Below, piece after piece: positions 27,286 through 36,650 of a stretch of 64,000 bases of DNA. How positions within the stretch are numbered: the first letter of the stretch is position 1; every line of letters starts with the position of its first letter. Source of the stretch: Planctomicrobium piriforme (GTDB taxonomy: Bacteria; Planctomycetota; Planctomycetia; Planctomycetales; Planctomycetaceae). The notes beneath the pieces are model-generated. The model made no database searches, was not told the origin of the DNA, and saw only the letters and a list, made by a program, of their open reading frames with translations. Where the stretch lies: contig NZ_FOQD01000015.1 of the NCBI RefSeq assembly GCF_900113665.1, forward strand, positions 1-64,000. Direction: 5' to 3'. The position numbers and the translations under genes are program-made.

Positions 27286-27981
27286 ATGCATCATATTCCG
27301 CACACTGAAAACCATTTCACCGCTTCCGAAACCGTTCGCGACATTGTCATCGGCATGTCAGACGGGTTGACGGTTCCCTTCGCTCTGGCGGCAGGTCTCT
27401 CCGGCGCGGTCGATTCGAGTCACGTCATCGTCGCGGCCGGTCTGGCTGAAGTCGCCGCGGGTTCGATTGCCATGGGCCTGGGCGGCTACCTGGCCGCCAA
27501 AACCGAGGCCGAGCATTACGACCTGGAATGGAAGCGCGAAGCACGCGAGACCATCGAACTTCCGGATGTCGAAACGGAAGAGGTCGCCCAGGTGTTTCGC
27601 GGCTATGGTCTGGATGAAAAGACCGTGCAGACGGTGACCGCTTCGATCTGCAGCGACCAGACCCGATGGATCGAGTTCATGATGAAGTTCGAACTCGGCC
27701 TGGAGAAGCCCGACCCGACTCGAGCCCGCAACAGCGCGATCACGATTGCCCTGTCGTACATCATTGGCGGCATGATCCCGCTCTCGCCGTATTTTGTCGG
27801 TTGGGAGGTCCGCACCGCGCTGCTGGTTTCAGTCTGCGTCACGCTGTTCGCCTTACTGATCTTCGGGTATGTGAAAGGCCGCTTCACGGTCGACCGTCCC
27901 TGGAAAAGCGCTGGGCAAACGGTGTTCGTCGGCGGACTGGCCGCGTCGGCCGCCTTCTTGCTCGCCAGCTTTTTCGGGTAA
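27286..27981 (+). CDS. VIT1/CCC1-family iron or manganese transporter
   Basis: 231 residues, about five membrane helices. Helix 1 has the family motif DIVIGMSDGLTVPFALAAGLSGA, and helix 2 has ASGSIAMGLGGYLAAKTEAEHY-like residues typical of VIT proteins. The acidic loop (EWKREARETIELPDVETEEVAQVF) is the metal-binding domain region. The protein exports Fe(II) or Mn(II) from the cytoplasm. No Fur-type site is seen. Its neighbours are unrelated. Confidence 0.92.
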   Translation: MHHIPHTENHFTASETVRDIVIGMSDGLTVPFALAAGLSGAVDSSHVIVAAGLAEVAAGSIAMGLGGYLAAKTEAEHYDLEWKREARETIELPDVETEEVAQVFRGYGLDEKTVQTVTASICSDQTRWIEFMMKFELGLEKPDPTRARNSAITIALSYIIGGMIPLSPYFVGWEVRTALLVSVCVTLFALLIFGYVKGRFTVDRPWKSAGQTVFVGGLAASAAFLLASFFG

Positions 27982-28006
27982 CTCTCCTGAGATGCCGAGA
28001 GTTTTG
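27980..28006 (+). terminator. Weak hairpin after the VIT1-type gene
   Basis: AACTCTC (27980-27986) pairs with GAGAGTT (27997-28003), followed by TT then GCG. It overlaps the stop codon. A short T-run makes termination only possible. Confidence 0.35.
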
Positions 28007-28185
28007 CGATAACCGCTCTTTGAGGGTCTGCGCTGAGGCTGCGTCTGCCTCACGCTCGAATTCATCAACAACTCTCCATGTCTTCACACAGTCTTCACAA
28101 TCGCCAATAGACTTTGCCTGCATAACGATTTCGCAAGGAAGCGGTTGCCCCACAGCCGCGTTTGCATCCCCTGCTGCGGGCACCG

Positions 28186-29853
28186 ATGTCTTTGAATCTC
28201 TTCACGCGGATGGTCCTGTTGGCCGGCGTTTCGCTGGGCATCGGCTGCGGCGCGTCCAGCATTTCGCACTCGTCAAAGAAGCCCGTCAGTGACGACGCGG
28301 CTTCGGAGTCGGTTGCTCTGATTCAGCCGCGAGAGACACTCAACCTGACGCTGTTGGGCGGTTATGACCACGGGGGGGTCGCCGGCGCTGAGATCTCGGC
28401 CTTAGATGCCGTTTCGAAGCGATTGCTGACGGTCAACGGCGTCAGCAACGCGATCGACATTCAGGATCTCTCCCGACCTGATCAGCCCCGCTTTGTGAAG
28501 TCCGTTTCGGTCGATGACCTGGGACGCCCTACCTCGGTTGTGGCGAAGCATGGAATCATCGCGGTTTCCATCGCAGCAAAAGACAAACAGGTCACAGGCC
28601 AGGTGCTATTTCTGACGGCCGATGGCGAGATCCTGAAGAAACTGGAAGTCGGCTACGAGCCAGACATGCTGACGATCAGCCCGGACGGCCGCTGGCTGCT
28701 GACGGCGAATGAAGCCGAGCCGCTGCCGGACTACAGTTTCGATCCCGAAGGTTCGATCAGCATGATCGACCTGTCGCTCGGAGTGGACGGCGTCTCGCAG
28801 TCCGATGTCACCAACGTGGGCTTCCAGCAGTTCAATGCTCAGCGAGCGGCGCTCGACTCCAGCATTCGCATCTCCGGTCCCAACGCCACCGTATCGCAGG
28901 ATCTGGAGCCAGAGTACATCGCGGTCTCGGTAGATTCAAAAACCGCGTGGATCACCTGTCAGGAAAACAACGCCGTCGCGATCCTCGATCTGGACCGGCG
29001 GGAAGTGACGAAGCTGGCCGGTCTCGGCTTCAAGGATCACAGCCAGCCAGGGAACGGTTTCGATGCCAGCGACAAGGACGGCGGCATCTGCATTGGCAAC
29101 TGGCCGACCAAAGGGATGTATCAGCCCGACGGCATCGCCGCTTTTCAAATCGAAGGACAGACGTACCTGATCACCGCCAACGAAGGGGAACATCGGGGAT
29201 ACGAAGGCTTTAACGAACAGGTTCGCGTCGCCGACCTGCAGCTCGACCCGAAGGTTTTCCTTGACGCGAAGAAACTTCAGAAATCAGAAAACCTGGGACG
29301 ACTGAAAACGACCAACGCTTTCGGCGATCACAACGGGGATGGCCTGCACGAAGAGATTTACTCCTACGGCACGCGGTCGTTCACAATCTGGTCGGCGGAT
29401 GTGCAGAAGGTGTTCGACAGCGGCGATCAGTTCGACCGACTGACCGCCGAACAGCATCCCGCACTGTTCAACTCTGACCATGAAGCCAGCGAACTCGACG
29501 GTCGCAGCGACTCCAAAGGGTGCGAGCCGGAATCGGTGACCACCGGAGTCATTAACGGGCGGACTTATGCCTTTGTCGCCCTGGAACGGATCAGCGGGAT
29601 CGCCGTCTACGACGTGACAAATCCTGCCGAGCCCGTGTTTGAAACGTATTTCAACAATCGCACCCAGGATCGACACGGCGGAGACCTCGGACCAGAAGGG
29701 GTGCTGTTCGTCACCGCCGAAGCCAGTCCGACAGGCCGTCCGTTGCTGATTGTGTCTTATGAAGTCAGCGGGACCACCCGGTTTTTCGATCTGCAATCGA
29801 CTGAGTCTGCCGCCGAGCGCACTCTTTCGGCAGCGGAAACCGAGTCGCGCTGA
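28186..29853 (+). CDS. Choice-of-anchor I family lipoprotein (phytase-like beta propeller)
   Basis: About 555 residues from the ATG at 28186; a TTG at 28162 is in frame but less likely. A lipoprotein signal ends GIGCGAS. The beta-propeller strands are evident (VNGVSNAIDIQDLSRPDQPRFV, DMLTISPDGRWLLTANEAEP, AITANEGEHRGYEGFNEQVRV). The region GYDHGGVAGAEISALDAVSKRL and FGDHNGDGLHEEIYSYGTRSFTIW are landmarks of the choice-of-anchor I group, related to esterase-like phytases. It may hydrolyse phosphate esters at the cell surface; activity is unknown. Confidence 0.85.
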   Translation: MSLNLFTRMVLLAGVSLGIGCGASSISHSSKKPVSDDAASESVALIQPRETLNLTLLGGYDHGGVAGAEISALDAVSKRLLTVNGVSNAIDIQDLSRPDQPRFVKSVSVDDLGRPTSVVAKHGIIAVSIAAKDKQVTGQVLFLTADGEILKKLEVGYEPDMLTISPDGRWLLTANEAEPLPDYSFDPEGSISMIDLSLGVDGVSQSDVTNVGFQQFNAQRAALDSSIRISGPNATVSQDLEPEYIAVSVDSKTAWITCQENNAVAILDLDRREVTKLAGLGFKDHSQPGNGFDASDKDGGICIGNWPTKGMYQPDGIAAFQIEGQTYLITANEGEHRGYEGFNEQVRVADLQLDPKVFLDAKKLQKSENLGRLKTTNAFGDHNGDGLHEEIYSYGTRSFTIWSADVQKVFDSGDQFDRLTAEQHPALFNSDHEASELDGRSDSKGCEPESVTTGVINGRTYAFVALERISGIAVYDVTNPAEPVFETYFNNRTQDRHGGDLGPEGVLFVTAEASPTGRPLLIVSYEVSGTTRFFDLQSTESAAERTLSAAETESR

Positions 29854-29988
29854 CGGCGTTTCAGCTGAGTTTTGTTTTTGGAGCAGATGTCCTGCTCTCC
29901 CCGCTTCAAGGCCTGCGGGGCCATTTTGTCACGGGCCGGTCGCAGGCTCGGGTCATTCGAATTTTCGTCAGTTAAAGGAAAAAGTGAC

Positions 29989-30947
<959 letters not shown>

Positions 30948-30951
<4 letters not shown>

Positions 30952-31055
30952 AGCAGTTTGCTCTACCGGGCGCCCGCGTTGTACGCGGTCTCAGCAAATG
31001 AATTGTTGAATTCCGCGGGGTGAGACCGGGCAATTCATTGTATGAATTGCTCTAG
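30948..31055 (+). repeat. CTAGAGCA element (copy 2), 108 bp with terminal inverted repeats
   Basis: The element begins CTAGAGCA (30948-30955) and ends TGCTCTAG (31048-31055), exact 8-bp terminal inverted repeats. Inside are hairpins, including GGTCTCA/TGAGACC and CAATTCATTGTATGAATTG. The 5-prime 21 bases equal those at 2747. Its TAG (30949-30951) is the stop of the DUF1559 gene. Size and ends suggest a small non-autonomous mobile element. Confidence 0.75.
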
Positions 31056-31150
31056 CCTCGATCCCGGGGAAGTGTGGCGGATGATGGACGCGACGCTTTC
31101 ATGAGGTGCGCTCCAATCCGATCGCTCAAGTTTGAGCTGGCATTGAAGTC

Positions 31151-31190
31151 AACAAGGCGGCAGGTCACTTGCGACCCGTCGCCTTGTTCG
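31151..31190 (+). terminator. Probable rho-independent terminator
   Basis: AACAAGGCGGC (31151-31161) pairs with GTCGCCTTGTT (about 31178-31188) with one mismatch, followed by a short T-containing tail (CGTTTTG). It is placed between the DUF1559 gene and the lipoprotein gene. Confidence 0.5.
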
Positions 31191-31234
31191 TTTTGACAAA
31201 TCGGGTACCGCCCCCTTTTGATATCATCCGAATC

Positions 31235-31684
31235 ATGTCGAATCGAAATTCAGGAATCGGATCGCTGTTGCTAAGCGTCTTCTGCATTGCCTGGCTGGGA
31301 TGCGGCGAGCCAGGCGTGGAACTCGTTCCCGTGACCGGGTCGGTCACGCTCAACGGCCTGCCGCTTTCCGATGCGGTGATCACGTTTTTCCCTGAGAACG
31401 GCGAAACGTCGCAGGGCCGTACGCGGGAAGACGGTTCTTACGAACTCACTTACCTTGGTCACGCCCAGGGCGCCGTCCCCGGCAGGCATACCGTTTTCAT
31501 CAGCACGTTTGTTGAAGCCGACCCGGATGCCGACGATCCGCTCAAGCAGTCTGGCAGAGAAGAACTGGTCCCTGAGAAATACAACTCGGCGACCATGCTG
31601 CACGTCGAAGTGATCCATTCCCAGAAAGAGCCGATCGACTTCGTCCTCGAAGGCGCCTCGCCGGAAAAAATGCCCGGCGAATAG
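31235..31684 (+). CDS. Small lipoprotein with carboxypeptidase-regulatory-like domain
   Basis: 149 residues from the ATG at 31235. A lipoprotein signal ends WLGCGEPG. The domain about 28-100 (VPVTGSVTLNGLPLSDAVITFFPENG...GRTREDGSYEL) is the Ig-like carboxypeptidase-regulatory fold widespread in planctomycete lipoproteins. These are almost always encoded next to DUF1559 genes, as here, which implies a shared surface function that has not been worked out. There is no signal of a catalytic role. Confidence 0.8.
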   Translation: MSNRNSGIGSLLLSVFCIAWLGCGEPGVELVPVTGSVTLNGLPLSDAVITFFPENGETSQGRTREDGSYELTYLGHAQGAVPGRHTVFISTFVEADPDADDPLKQSGREELVPEKYNSATMLHVEVIHSQKEPIDFVLEGASPEKMPGE

Positions 31685-31722
31685 TCTGGCTGAAAGCTGT
31701 CAGCTGATTGCCGACCGCTCAT

Positions 31723-32094
31723 TCAAACGATCTCAGCGTCAAACTTTTCGACAATCCGATTGTGCTCATCGAGAATCGCCACCTGCGGGTGGTGGTGCGG
31801 CACTTCTTCAGGAGTCGCGAAGGCGAAGGCCAGGACGATGATCCGGTCACCGGAATGGGCCATGCGTGCGAGCGCCCCGTTCATCTGAATCTGCCCGGAG
31901 CCGCGGCCCCCTTCGATGACGTAGGTTTCCCCGCGCAGGCCGTTCGCGCAGTTCGCGATCAGCACCTGTTCGTAAGGGAGCAGGCCTACCGCGTCCATGA
32001 TGTCGCGGTCGATCGTGATGCTGCCGTGGTAATGCAGTTCCGTCTTGGTGACGGCGGCCATGTGCAGCTTGGATTTTAAAAGTCGCAGGAGCAT
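31723..32094 (-). CDS. panD: Aspartate 1-decarboxylase
   Basis: 123 residues, pyruvoyl-dependent enzyme that makes beta-alanine for pantothenate and CoA. The self-cleavage site Gly24-Ser25 lies in ELHYHGSITID, giving the pyruvoyl group on Ser25. Lys9 (LKSKLH), the RGETYVIEG strand with Arg54/Tyr58, and NGALAR are all present. It is on the minus strand, divergent from the Ser/Thr kinase and convergent with the lipoprotein. No other pan gene is nearby. Length and residues are fully typical. Confidence 0.95.
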   Translation of the reverse strand: MLLRLLKSKLHMAAVTKTELHYHGSITIDRDIMDAVGLLPYEQVLIANCANGLRGETYVIEGGRGSGQIQMNGALARMAHSGDRIIVLAFAFATPEEVPHHHPQVAILDEHNRIVEKFDAEIV

Positions 32095-32531
32095 GCGCGG
32101 CGGGGGGTCAATTGCGAGGGGGTCAGGGAAGAGACAAACGCCGCCCCGGTTCCAAGTCCCCAGACTGAAGCGGTCATTTTAGGCGTGTCGCCGCCGCAAG
32201 AGAATCCCATCCGGCGGAAAGACCTGACAGTTCTTCTCAGAGCCCCTCTTCGGCGGCAGATCCAGCCGCCAAATGAGCCGCCGAAAACCGCTTGCCGTTC
32301 CCGAGGATCACGCCGGAATGGCGTAAATTGGGGTTTTCGTGGCGTTTGGATGGCGTCAGGCACGGTCGGGCGGCATAATTCTGACGGGGCCGCACACATC
32401 AACTGTCATTCATTTCTTATTCCGTCAATTGAAGAGCGCGGCCCCGCGAGGATTTCCCTTCCACAGGTTGTCGCCGCGGCCTTCATCGTTCGTCATCTTG
32501 TCTCCGGCGACCAGGCGCGAAAGTTCTTCCC
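32095..32531. other. 437-bp divergent promoter region between panD and kinase
   Basis: No gene is supported here; open frames are shadows or lack start signals. It must carry promoters for both divergent genes. No clean -35/-10 pair is visible. It has scattered GC-rich hairpins and CGCCGCAAG-type segments without a clear repeat family. Confidence 0.4.
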
Positions 32532-33956
32532 ATGGCCGTTGAAAACACCGAATCGCAGAAAAAGACTACAACCCTCGGCGATTTCGAGATCAAGAAGAAG
32601 CTCGGCCAGGGGGGGATGGGTGTCGTTTATCTCGCCCATCAGGTCAGCCTCGACCGCGATTGCGCTTTGAAGGTGATGGCCAAAGAACTGGCCGCGAAGC
32701 CCGGCTTTGTGGACCGTTTCGTCCGCGAGGCCCGATCGATGGCCAAGATCCACCACCCGAACGTGGTGAGCTGCTATGCGGTCGGTGAAGACAAAGGGCT
32801 GCATTACGTCGCCATGGAGCTGGTCGACGGTCGCAGCATGCAGGACTGGCTGAACGCCCAGAAGCAATTGCAGGTGTCGGACGCCCTGCTGGTCACGGCG
32901 CTGGTCGGAGAAGCCCTGCACTACGCCCACGAACTCAACATGGTGCACCGAGACGTCAAGCCGGACAACATCCTGGTCACCAAAAAGGGAGTCGTGAAAC
33001 TCTCGGACCTGGGTCTTGCCAAGGCGGTCGACGACACCGACATGTCGCTGACCCAGAGCGGAACGGGGATGGGGACGCCGCACTACATGGCCCCCGAACA
33101 GGCCCGAAACGCCAAGCACGTCGACCGTCGCTGCGACGTCTACGCTCTCGGCTGCACCCTGTACCATTTTCTGGCCGGGAAACCCCCGTTTTCTGGCGAA
33201 ACCATCGTCGACCTCATCACGAATAAAGAAAAAGGGAAGTTCACGCCGGTTCACCGTGTGAACAAAGAGGTGCCGGAACGGCTGTCGCTGATGATCGACA
33301 AGGCCATGGCGCAGGATCCCAAAAATCGCTACCAGAGCTGCGCTGACTTCGTCAAAGATCTGGAAGGTCTGGGTCTGGCAAGTTCAGAACTCAGCTTCAT
33401 CGACAGCGATCAGCGGACGACCATCAAGCGCAAGACCGCTCCGACCACCGCTGGAGGGGCTGCTGCCAACATGCGCACGATGCCCATGCAGGGGACGGCC
33501 GCCACTAAGCCTGCCACGCTGATGGCCAAACCTGACAGCCAGTGGTATGTGAAGTACGAGGAAAACGGCAAAGTCAAAGCGGAGCGGTTGACCGCAATTC
33601 AGGTTCTCAGCGGACTGAAAAGCGACAAATTCAACGAGCGGACGCAGGCGAGCGTACAACCCAAGGGGCCGTACCTGCCGCTGGCACAAATCCCCGTCTT
33701 CGACGAAGAAGCCCGCAAGATGATTGTCCGCCAGCAGGCGGCCCAGAAGAACGCTCAACTGAAGTCAGAATACGACAAGCTGGCAAAGCAGTACGACCGG
33801 CAATGGATTGGCCGGTTCTTCCACAATCTCGTCAACGGCACGCTCGGTTTCGTCGGTTTTCTCGTCTTGATCGCAGTTCTCGCCGCCATTGGCGTGGGGC
33901 TCTATTTCTTTGTGCCGGACCTGTATAAGACCATTGCCGGAGCATTGGGCCTGTAG
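32532..33956 (+). CDS. Membrane-anchored serine/threonine protein kinase
   Basis: 474 residues. Hanks-type kinase domain about 17-275: GQGGMGVVYLA (P-loop), Lys47 (ALKVM), HRDVKPDN with catalytic Asp141, DLGLAKAV (Asp-Leu-Gly in place of DFG), GTPHYMAPEQ. About 335-395 a small domain WYVKYEENGKVKAERLTAIQVL resembles the GYF_2-like module seen in planctomycete membrane proteins. A C-terminal helix (about 440-465, GFVGFLVLIAVLAAIGVGLYFF) anchors it to the membrane with the kinase in the cytoplasm. Substrate is unknown. No phosphatase gene is adjacent. Confidence 0.93.
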   Translation: MAVENTESQKKTTTLGDFEIKKKLGQGGMGVVYLAHQVSLDRDCALKVMAKELAAKPGFVDRFVREARSMAKIHHPNVVSCYAVGEDKGLHYVAMELVDGRSMQDWLNAQKQLQVSDALLVTALVGEALHYAHELNMVHRDVKPDNILVTKKGVVKLSDLGLAKAVDDTDMSLTQSGTGMGTPHYMAPEQARNAKHVDRRCDVYALGCTLYHFLAGKPPFSGETIVDLITNKEKGKFTPVHRVNKEVPERLSLMIDKAMAQDPKNRYQSCADFVKDLEGLGLASSELSFIDSDQRTTIKRKTAPTTAGGAAANMRTMPMQGTAATKPATLMAKPDSQWYVKYEENGKVKAERLTAIQVLSGLKSDKFNERTQASVQPKGPYLPLAQIPVFDEEARKMIVRQQAAQKNAQLKSEYDKLAKQYDRQWIGRFFHNLVNGTLGFVGFLVLIAVLAAIGVGLYFFVPDLYKTIAGALGL

Positions 33957-33968
33957 GTCTATACCAGG

Positions 33969-34115
33969 AAATCCGAAGCACGAAATTCGAAATCCGAAAC
34001 GAATAGTCGTTGAGGGTTGAGTGATGAGCGTTGAGTGAAAATCGCGTCAGGTGATTTTTCAGCCTCCACGCTCTTCAAATTTGTTTCGGATTTCTTGCTT
34101 CGAAATTCGAATTTT
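33969..34115. repeat. Inverted heptad repeat, AATCCGAAGCACGAAAT family (copy B)
   Basis: AATCCGA AGCACGA AATTCGA AATCCGA AACGAAT (33969 on) pairs with ATTTGTTTCGGATTTC...TTCGAAATTC (to 34115). Between the arms is a shorter GTTGAGG/GTTGAGT heptad stretch, so two families are nested. It is 3-prime of the kinase. The remaining spacer to 34367 holds no supported gene. Confidence 0.75.
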
Positions 34116-34367
34116 CTCCTGTGTCGTGATCTGCAATTGACGTTGCAACTCTTGCAGAAAAAGCCGCATTTTTTGCTGGCTGGAAGACCTTTCCGAACCG
34201 GCAGGATCTGCCGATCACGTCGAGCTGACCAGCGCGGCGGCGCTCCGAAATTTCGACATGCCGATACCGGCTCGGGCTTTAGGGTCGCAGCGCGCCTGCC
34301 GACCTGGTAAAGCGGAGCGACCCCTTAAAGTTTCGCCAGTCGTCACCCCGCACGCTTTTCGAGACTT

Positions 34368-34383
34368 AGGCACGTCAACTGCA
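34368..34383 (+). promoter_or_regulatory. Putative sigma-54 (-24/-12) promoter
   Basis: AGGCACGTCAACTGCA has GG (34369-34370) and GC (34381-34382) exactly 10 bases apart and differs from the site at 8791 in only two bases. It is 89 bp upstream of the TPR-protein start, same strand. Confidence 0.45.
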
Positions 34384-34471
34384 AATCGTTTGCTTCAGAT
34401 CGCGGTCCCGGCTTTTAGAGTTGGATTGTCCGCGCGTGAAATCGATTCTGCCCTCTGTTGACCGATCCGCT

Positions 34472-36283
34472 ATGCCTGAATCCTTCATCGATTCTCCGCT
34501 TCTGCCTGTGACGAGCCCCCGTTCGCGCCGCCTCGCCGCGGCGCTGGCGTCGCTGCTCTTCACTGCTCCCCCGCTGCTGGCCGATAGCCCTGCCGCACCC
34601 TCCACAACCGCTGCGCCGTCTGCTGCAACTCCTGCCGCGGCGCCGCTCAGCCCCGAAGAGGAACGGCAGAACGCCCTCTCGACGGCCGTCGCCCTCAACT
34701 ATTGCCGCGCCTCCTTCCACCGCATCCGCAAAGACCAGACGGACGAAACGCTCCGCGAGGAACAGGAGAAGATTCTCAACAACCTGAACCTCAGCCAGCT
34801 CAACGATCCCGAAGTGATCGCGCTCTATACCTCGGTCCTCGACGAGATCGGGCAGATCGGCATGGCCGACAAAGAGCGATCGATGTACGGCCGCAATCAC
34901 GTCGAACAGGTGCGTCGGCAGATCACCTGGGACGCGGTCGCCTTCGGCACCGACCTGATGACCGCCCAATTCGGCAGCGCCGTCAAAACGGGGGCCAACA
35001 GTTGGTGGGACTACCGCAGTTCGGTCTTCCAGCGCGACATCACGATTCACAAAATCGAGAAAGATCGCGTGACCGCCGTGGTGCAGCGTTCGAATCAGTT
35101 TCTCGACACGTTCTGGAAGCTCGCCCGGAAGAAGAATATTCCCGACCGTTGGCTGGTCCGCGGGGACGATCTCGATCAGCTCGAAGTCGCCATGCAGGAA
35201 CGGGACGGCGAAGTACGGCTGCGCATCCTGCGTCGCATGGAACCATTCATGGAGGCCTATCCTCCGTACTGGTACTACCTCGCCCGCACCCAGCAGGAAC
35301 TCGGCAAGCTGACCGACGCCGTCGATATTTACGGGCGGCTCGAACAGCTTGGCAGCGGACACTTCCGCAAAGATGAACTGCTGGCCACGGCGATGGCGAA
35401 TCAGGCGGCGATCCAGGATTTCCTGGGGGACGCACGGGCATTGGCTTCAGCCAAAAAGGCCCTCGATTACTCGACCGACGTCTGGGAAGCGAATCTGATG
35501 GCCGCCCGAGTGCTACAGCGCAATGGCCAGATTGCCAGCGCGGAAGACGCCATTCTGCGGAACCTCGACGTCGAACTCGAGCAGTCGCAAAGCCATGTGT
35601 TTCTGGCTTCGCTGTACTTCTTTTCACGGCAGGAAGACAAACTCACGGCCATGCTGAATGATCCCAAAGCCGTGGCCCATCTGCCGGCCCCGGTGCTGTT
35701 GCGCTGTGCGGCGCTGATCGGAGTCGAAAAGACGCCGCCGCTGGTGGTGAACAATATCCTCGCCTCGCTCGAAGCCTATCCGCGCACAAGCCTGGGTTCG
35801 GAGACGGTCCTCGTGCGTGTGGGGAATGTCTGGCAGTTGCATTTGGCCCGGCTCGACGCCTTTCAAGATGGCAAGAAACTCAACGACCCTCAGGTGCAAG
35901 GGGGCAAGGGCTATTACGATCTGCGTTATGCCAGCCACGGCGACCGCGCGTTCCCGCTCGGTCCGCAGACCTCTCCCAAAGAGCTGACGCTGGTGTTCAC
36001 CTACCCCGACGAAACCGTTGTGCGGCTGGCGTTGCAGCCGAACGAAACGCCTAAGTCGAGCCGCACCGGCATGTCACTGACGGCGACCCCGTTCATGCGG
36101 ATTTCGAGCATCAAAGTCGGGGACGAGACGTTTGCCCTGCGTCCCCGTGACCAACGTGCCACGCCGGAGCGTATCGAGACCGCCAAACCGTCGGTGGACG
36201 ATGCCGCCATCCCCAACCTGCGTCCCGATCCGACGAAACACCCGTCGTCGGCGTGTGTTGAGGACGAATTCCGGGGCGGCTGA
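34472..36283 (+). CDS. Large exported protein, TPR-like
   Basis: 603 residues from the ATG at 34472; an in-frame TTG at 34421 would add 17 residues. A signal sequence (RRLAAALASLLFTAPPLLADS) is followed by an Ala/Pro/Thr-rich linker. The middle (about 260-420) looks like tetratricopeptide repeats: YPPYWYYLARTQQELGKLTDAVDIYGRLEQLG, and VWEANLMAARVLQRNGQIASAEDAILRNL. The C-terminal part (about 430-560) has beta-strand-rich segments. Family not recognised. The stop codon falls in a GGCGGCTGAAGCCGC hairpin. A sigma-54-like promoter lies upstream. Confidence 0.75.
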   Translation: MPESFIDSPLLPVTSPRSRRLAAALASLLFTAPPLLADSPAAPSTTAAPSAATPAAAPLSPEEERQNALSTAVALNYCRASFHRIRKDQTDETLREEQEKILNNLNLSQLNDPEVIALYTSVLDEIGQIGMADKERSMYGRNHVEQVRRQITWDAVAFGTDLMTAQFGSAVKTGANSWWDYRSSVFQRDITIHKIEKDRVTAVVQRSNQFLDTFWKLARKKNIPDRWLVRGDDLDQLEVAMQERDGEVRLRILRRMEPFMEAYPPYWYYLARTQQELGKLTDAVDIYGRLEQLGSGHFRKDELLATAMANQAAIQDFLGDARALASAKKALDYSTDVWEANLMAARVLQRNGQIASAEDAILRNLDVELEQSQSHVFLASLYFFSRQEDKLTAMLNDPKAVAHLPAPVLLRCAALIGVEKTPPLVVNNILASLEAYPRTSLGSETVLVRVGNVWQLHLARLDAFQDGKKLNDPQVQGGKGYYDLRYASHGDRAFPLGPQTSPKELTLVFTYPDETVVRLALQPNETPKSSRTGMSLTATPFMRISSIKVGDETFALRPRDQRATPERIETAKPSVDDAAIPNLRPDPTKHPSSACVEDEFRGG

Positions 36284-36348
36284 AGCCGCTGGGATGGGTG
36301 AATCCCCTTGCAGCAGCAGATTTTGAGCGTTCAATTCTTGCCTAAACT

Positions 36349-36389
36349 ACCGACATCAGGCGTCCGCGGATCTGCTTGATGTCGGTTTT
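36349..36389 (+). terminator. Rho-independent terminator
   Basis: ACCGACATCA (36349-36358) pairs with TGATGTCGGT (36377-36386), followed by TTTC. A good 10-bp stem with a weak T-tail, 65 bp after the TPR gene stop. Confidence 0.6.
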
Positions 36390-36650
36390 CTCACAAAATG
36401 GCTCAACCAAATCGGTTATGAGCGAGTATTCCTTAACGGCTCACCTTGCTGAATTCCGCTGCGCGCGGTACACCAAACAGCACTGCGTGATCGATCCTCG
36501 CTGATCGGTCCGCCGGGGGGAACAGGGAGGAAGCGGGGCAGCTTCCATTCACGCTCTCAGGAGGAGCAGGCGGGCGACCAATAAGTCGCCATTTGCCGTG
36601 TGGTTCCCATCGTCAGCGATTGTGCAAAATCATTCTCAAAGGATGCCGTT
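36390..36650. other. Leader region with possible RNA structure
   Basis: About 260 bp with no supported gene. It contains several short hairpins (for example GGAAGC...GCTTCC near 36527-36544, and GCGGGCGACC/GGTCG-like pairs) and AG-rich runs. The Shine-Dalgarno AAAGGA (36638-36643) for the next gene is at its right end. A structured 5-prime leader is possible. Confidence 0.35.

Noticed and set aside
28019..28185. Search for tRNA or small RNA genes in gene-free stretches
   Set aside because: No GTTCGAATC-type T-arm with matching acceptor stem was found in this or the other spacers checked by eye.
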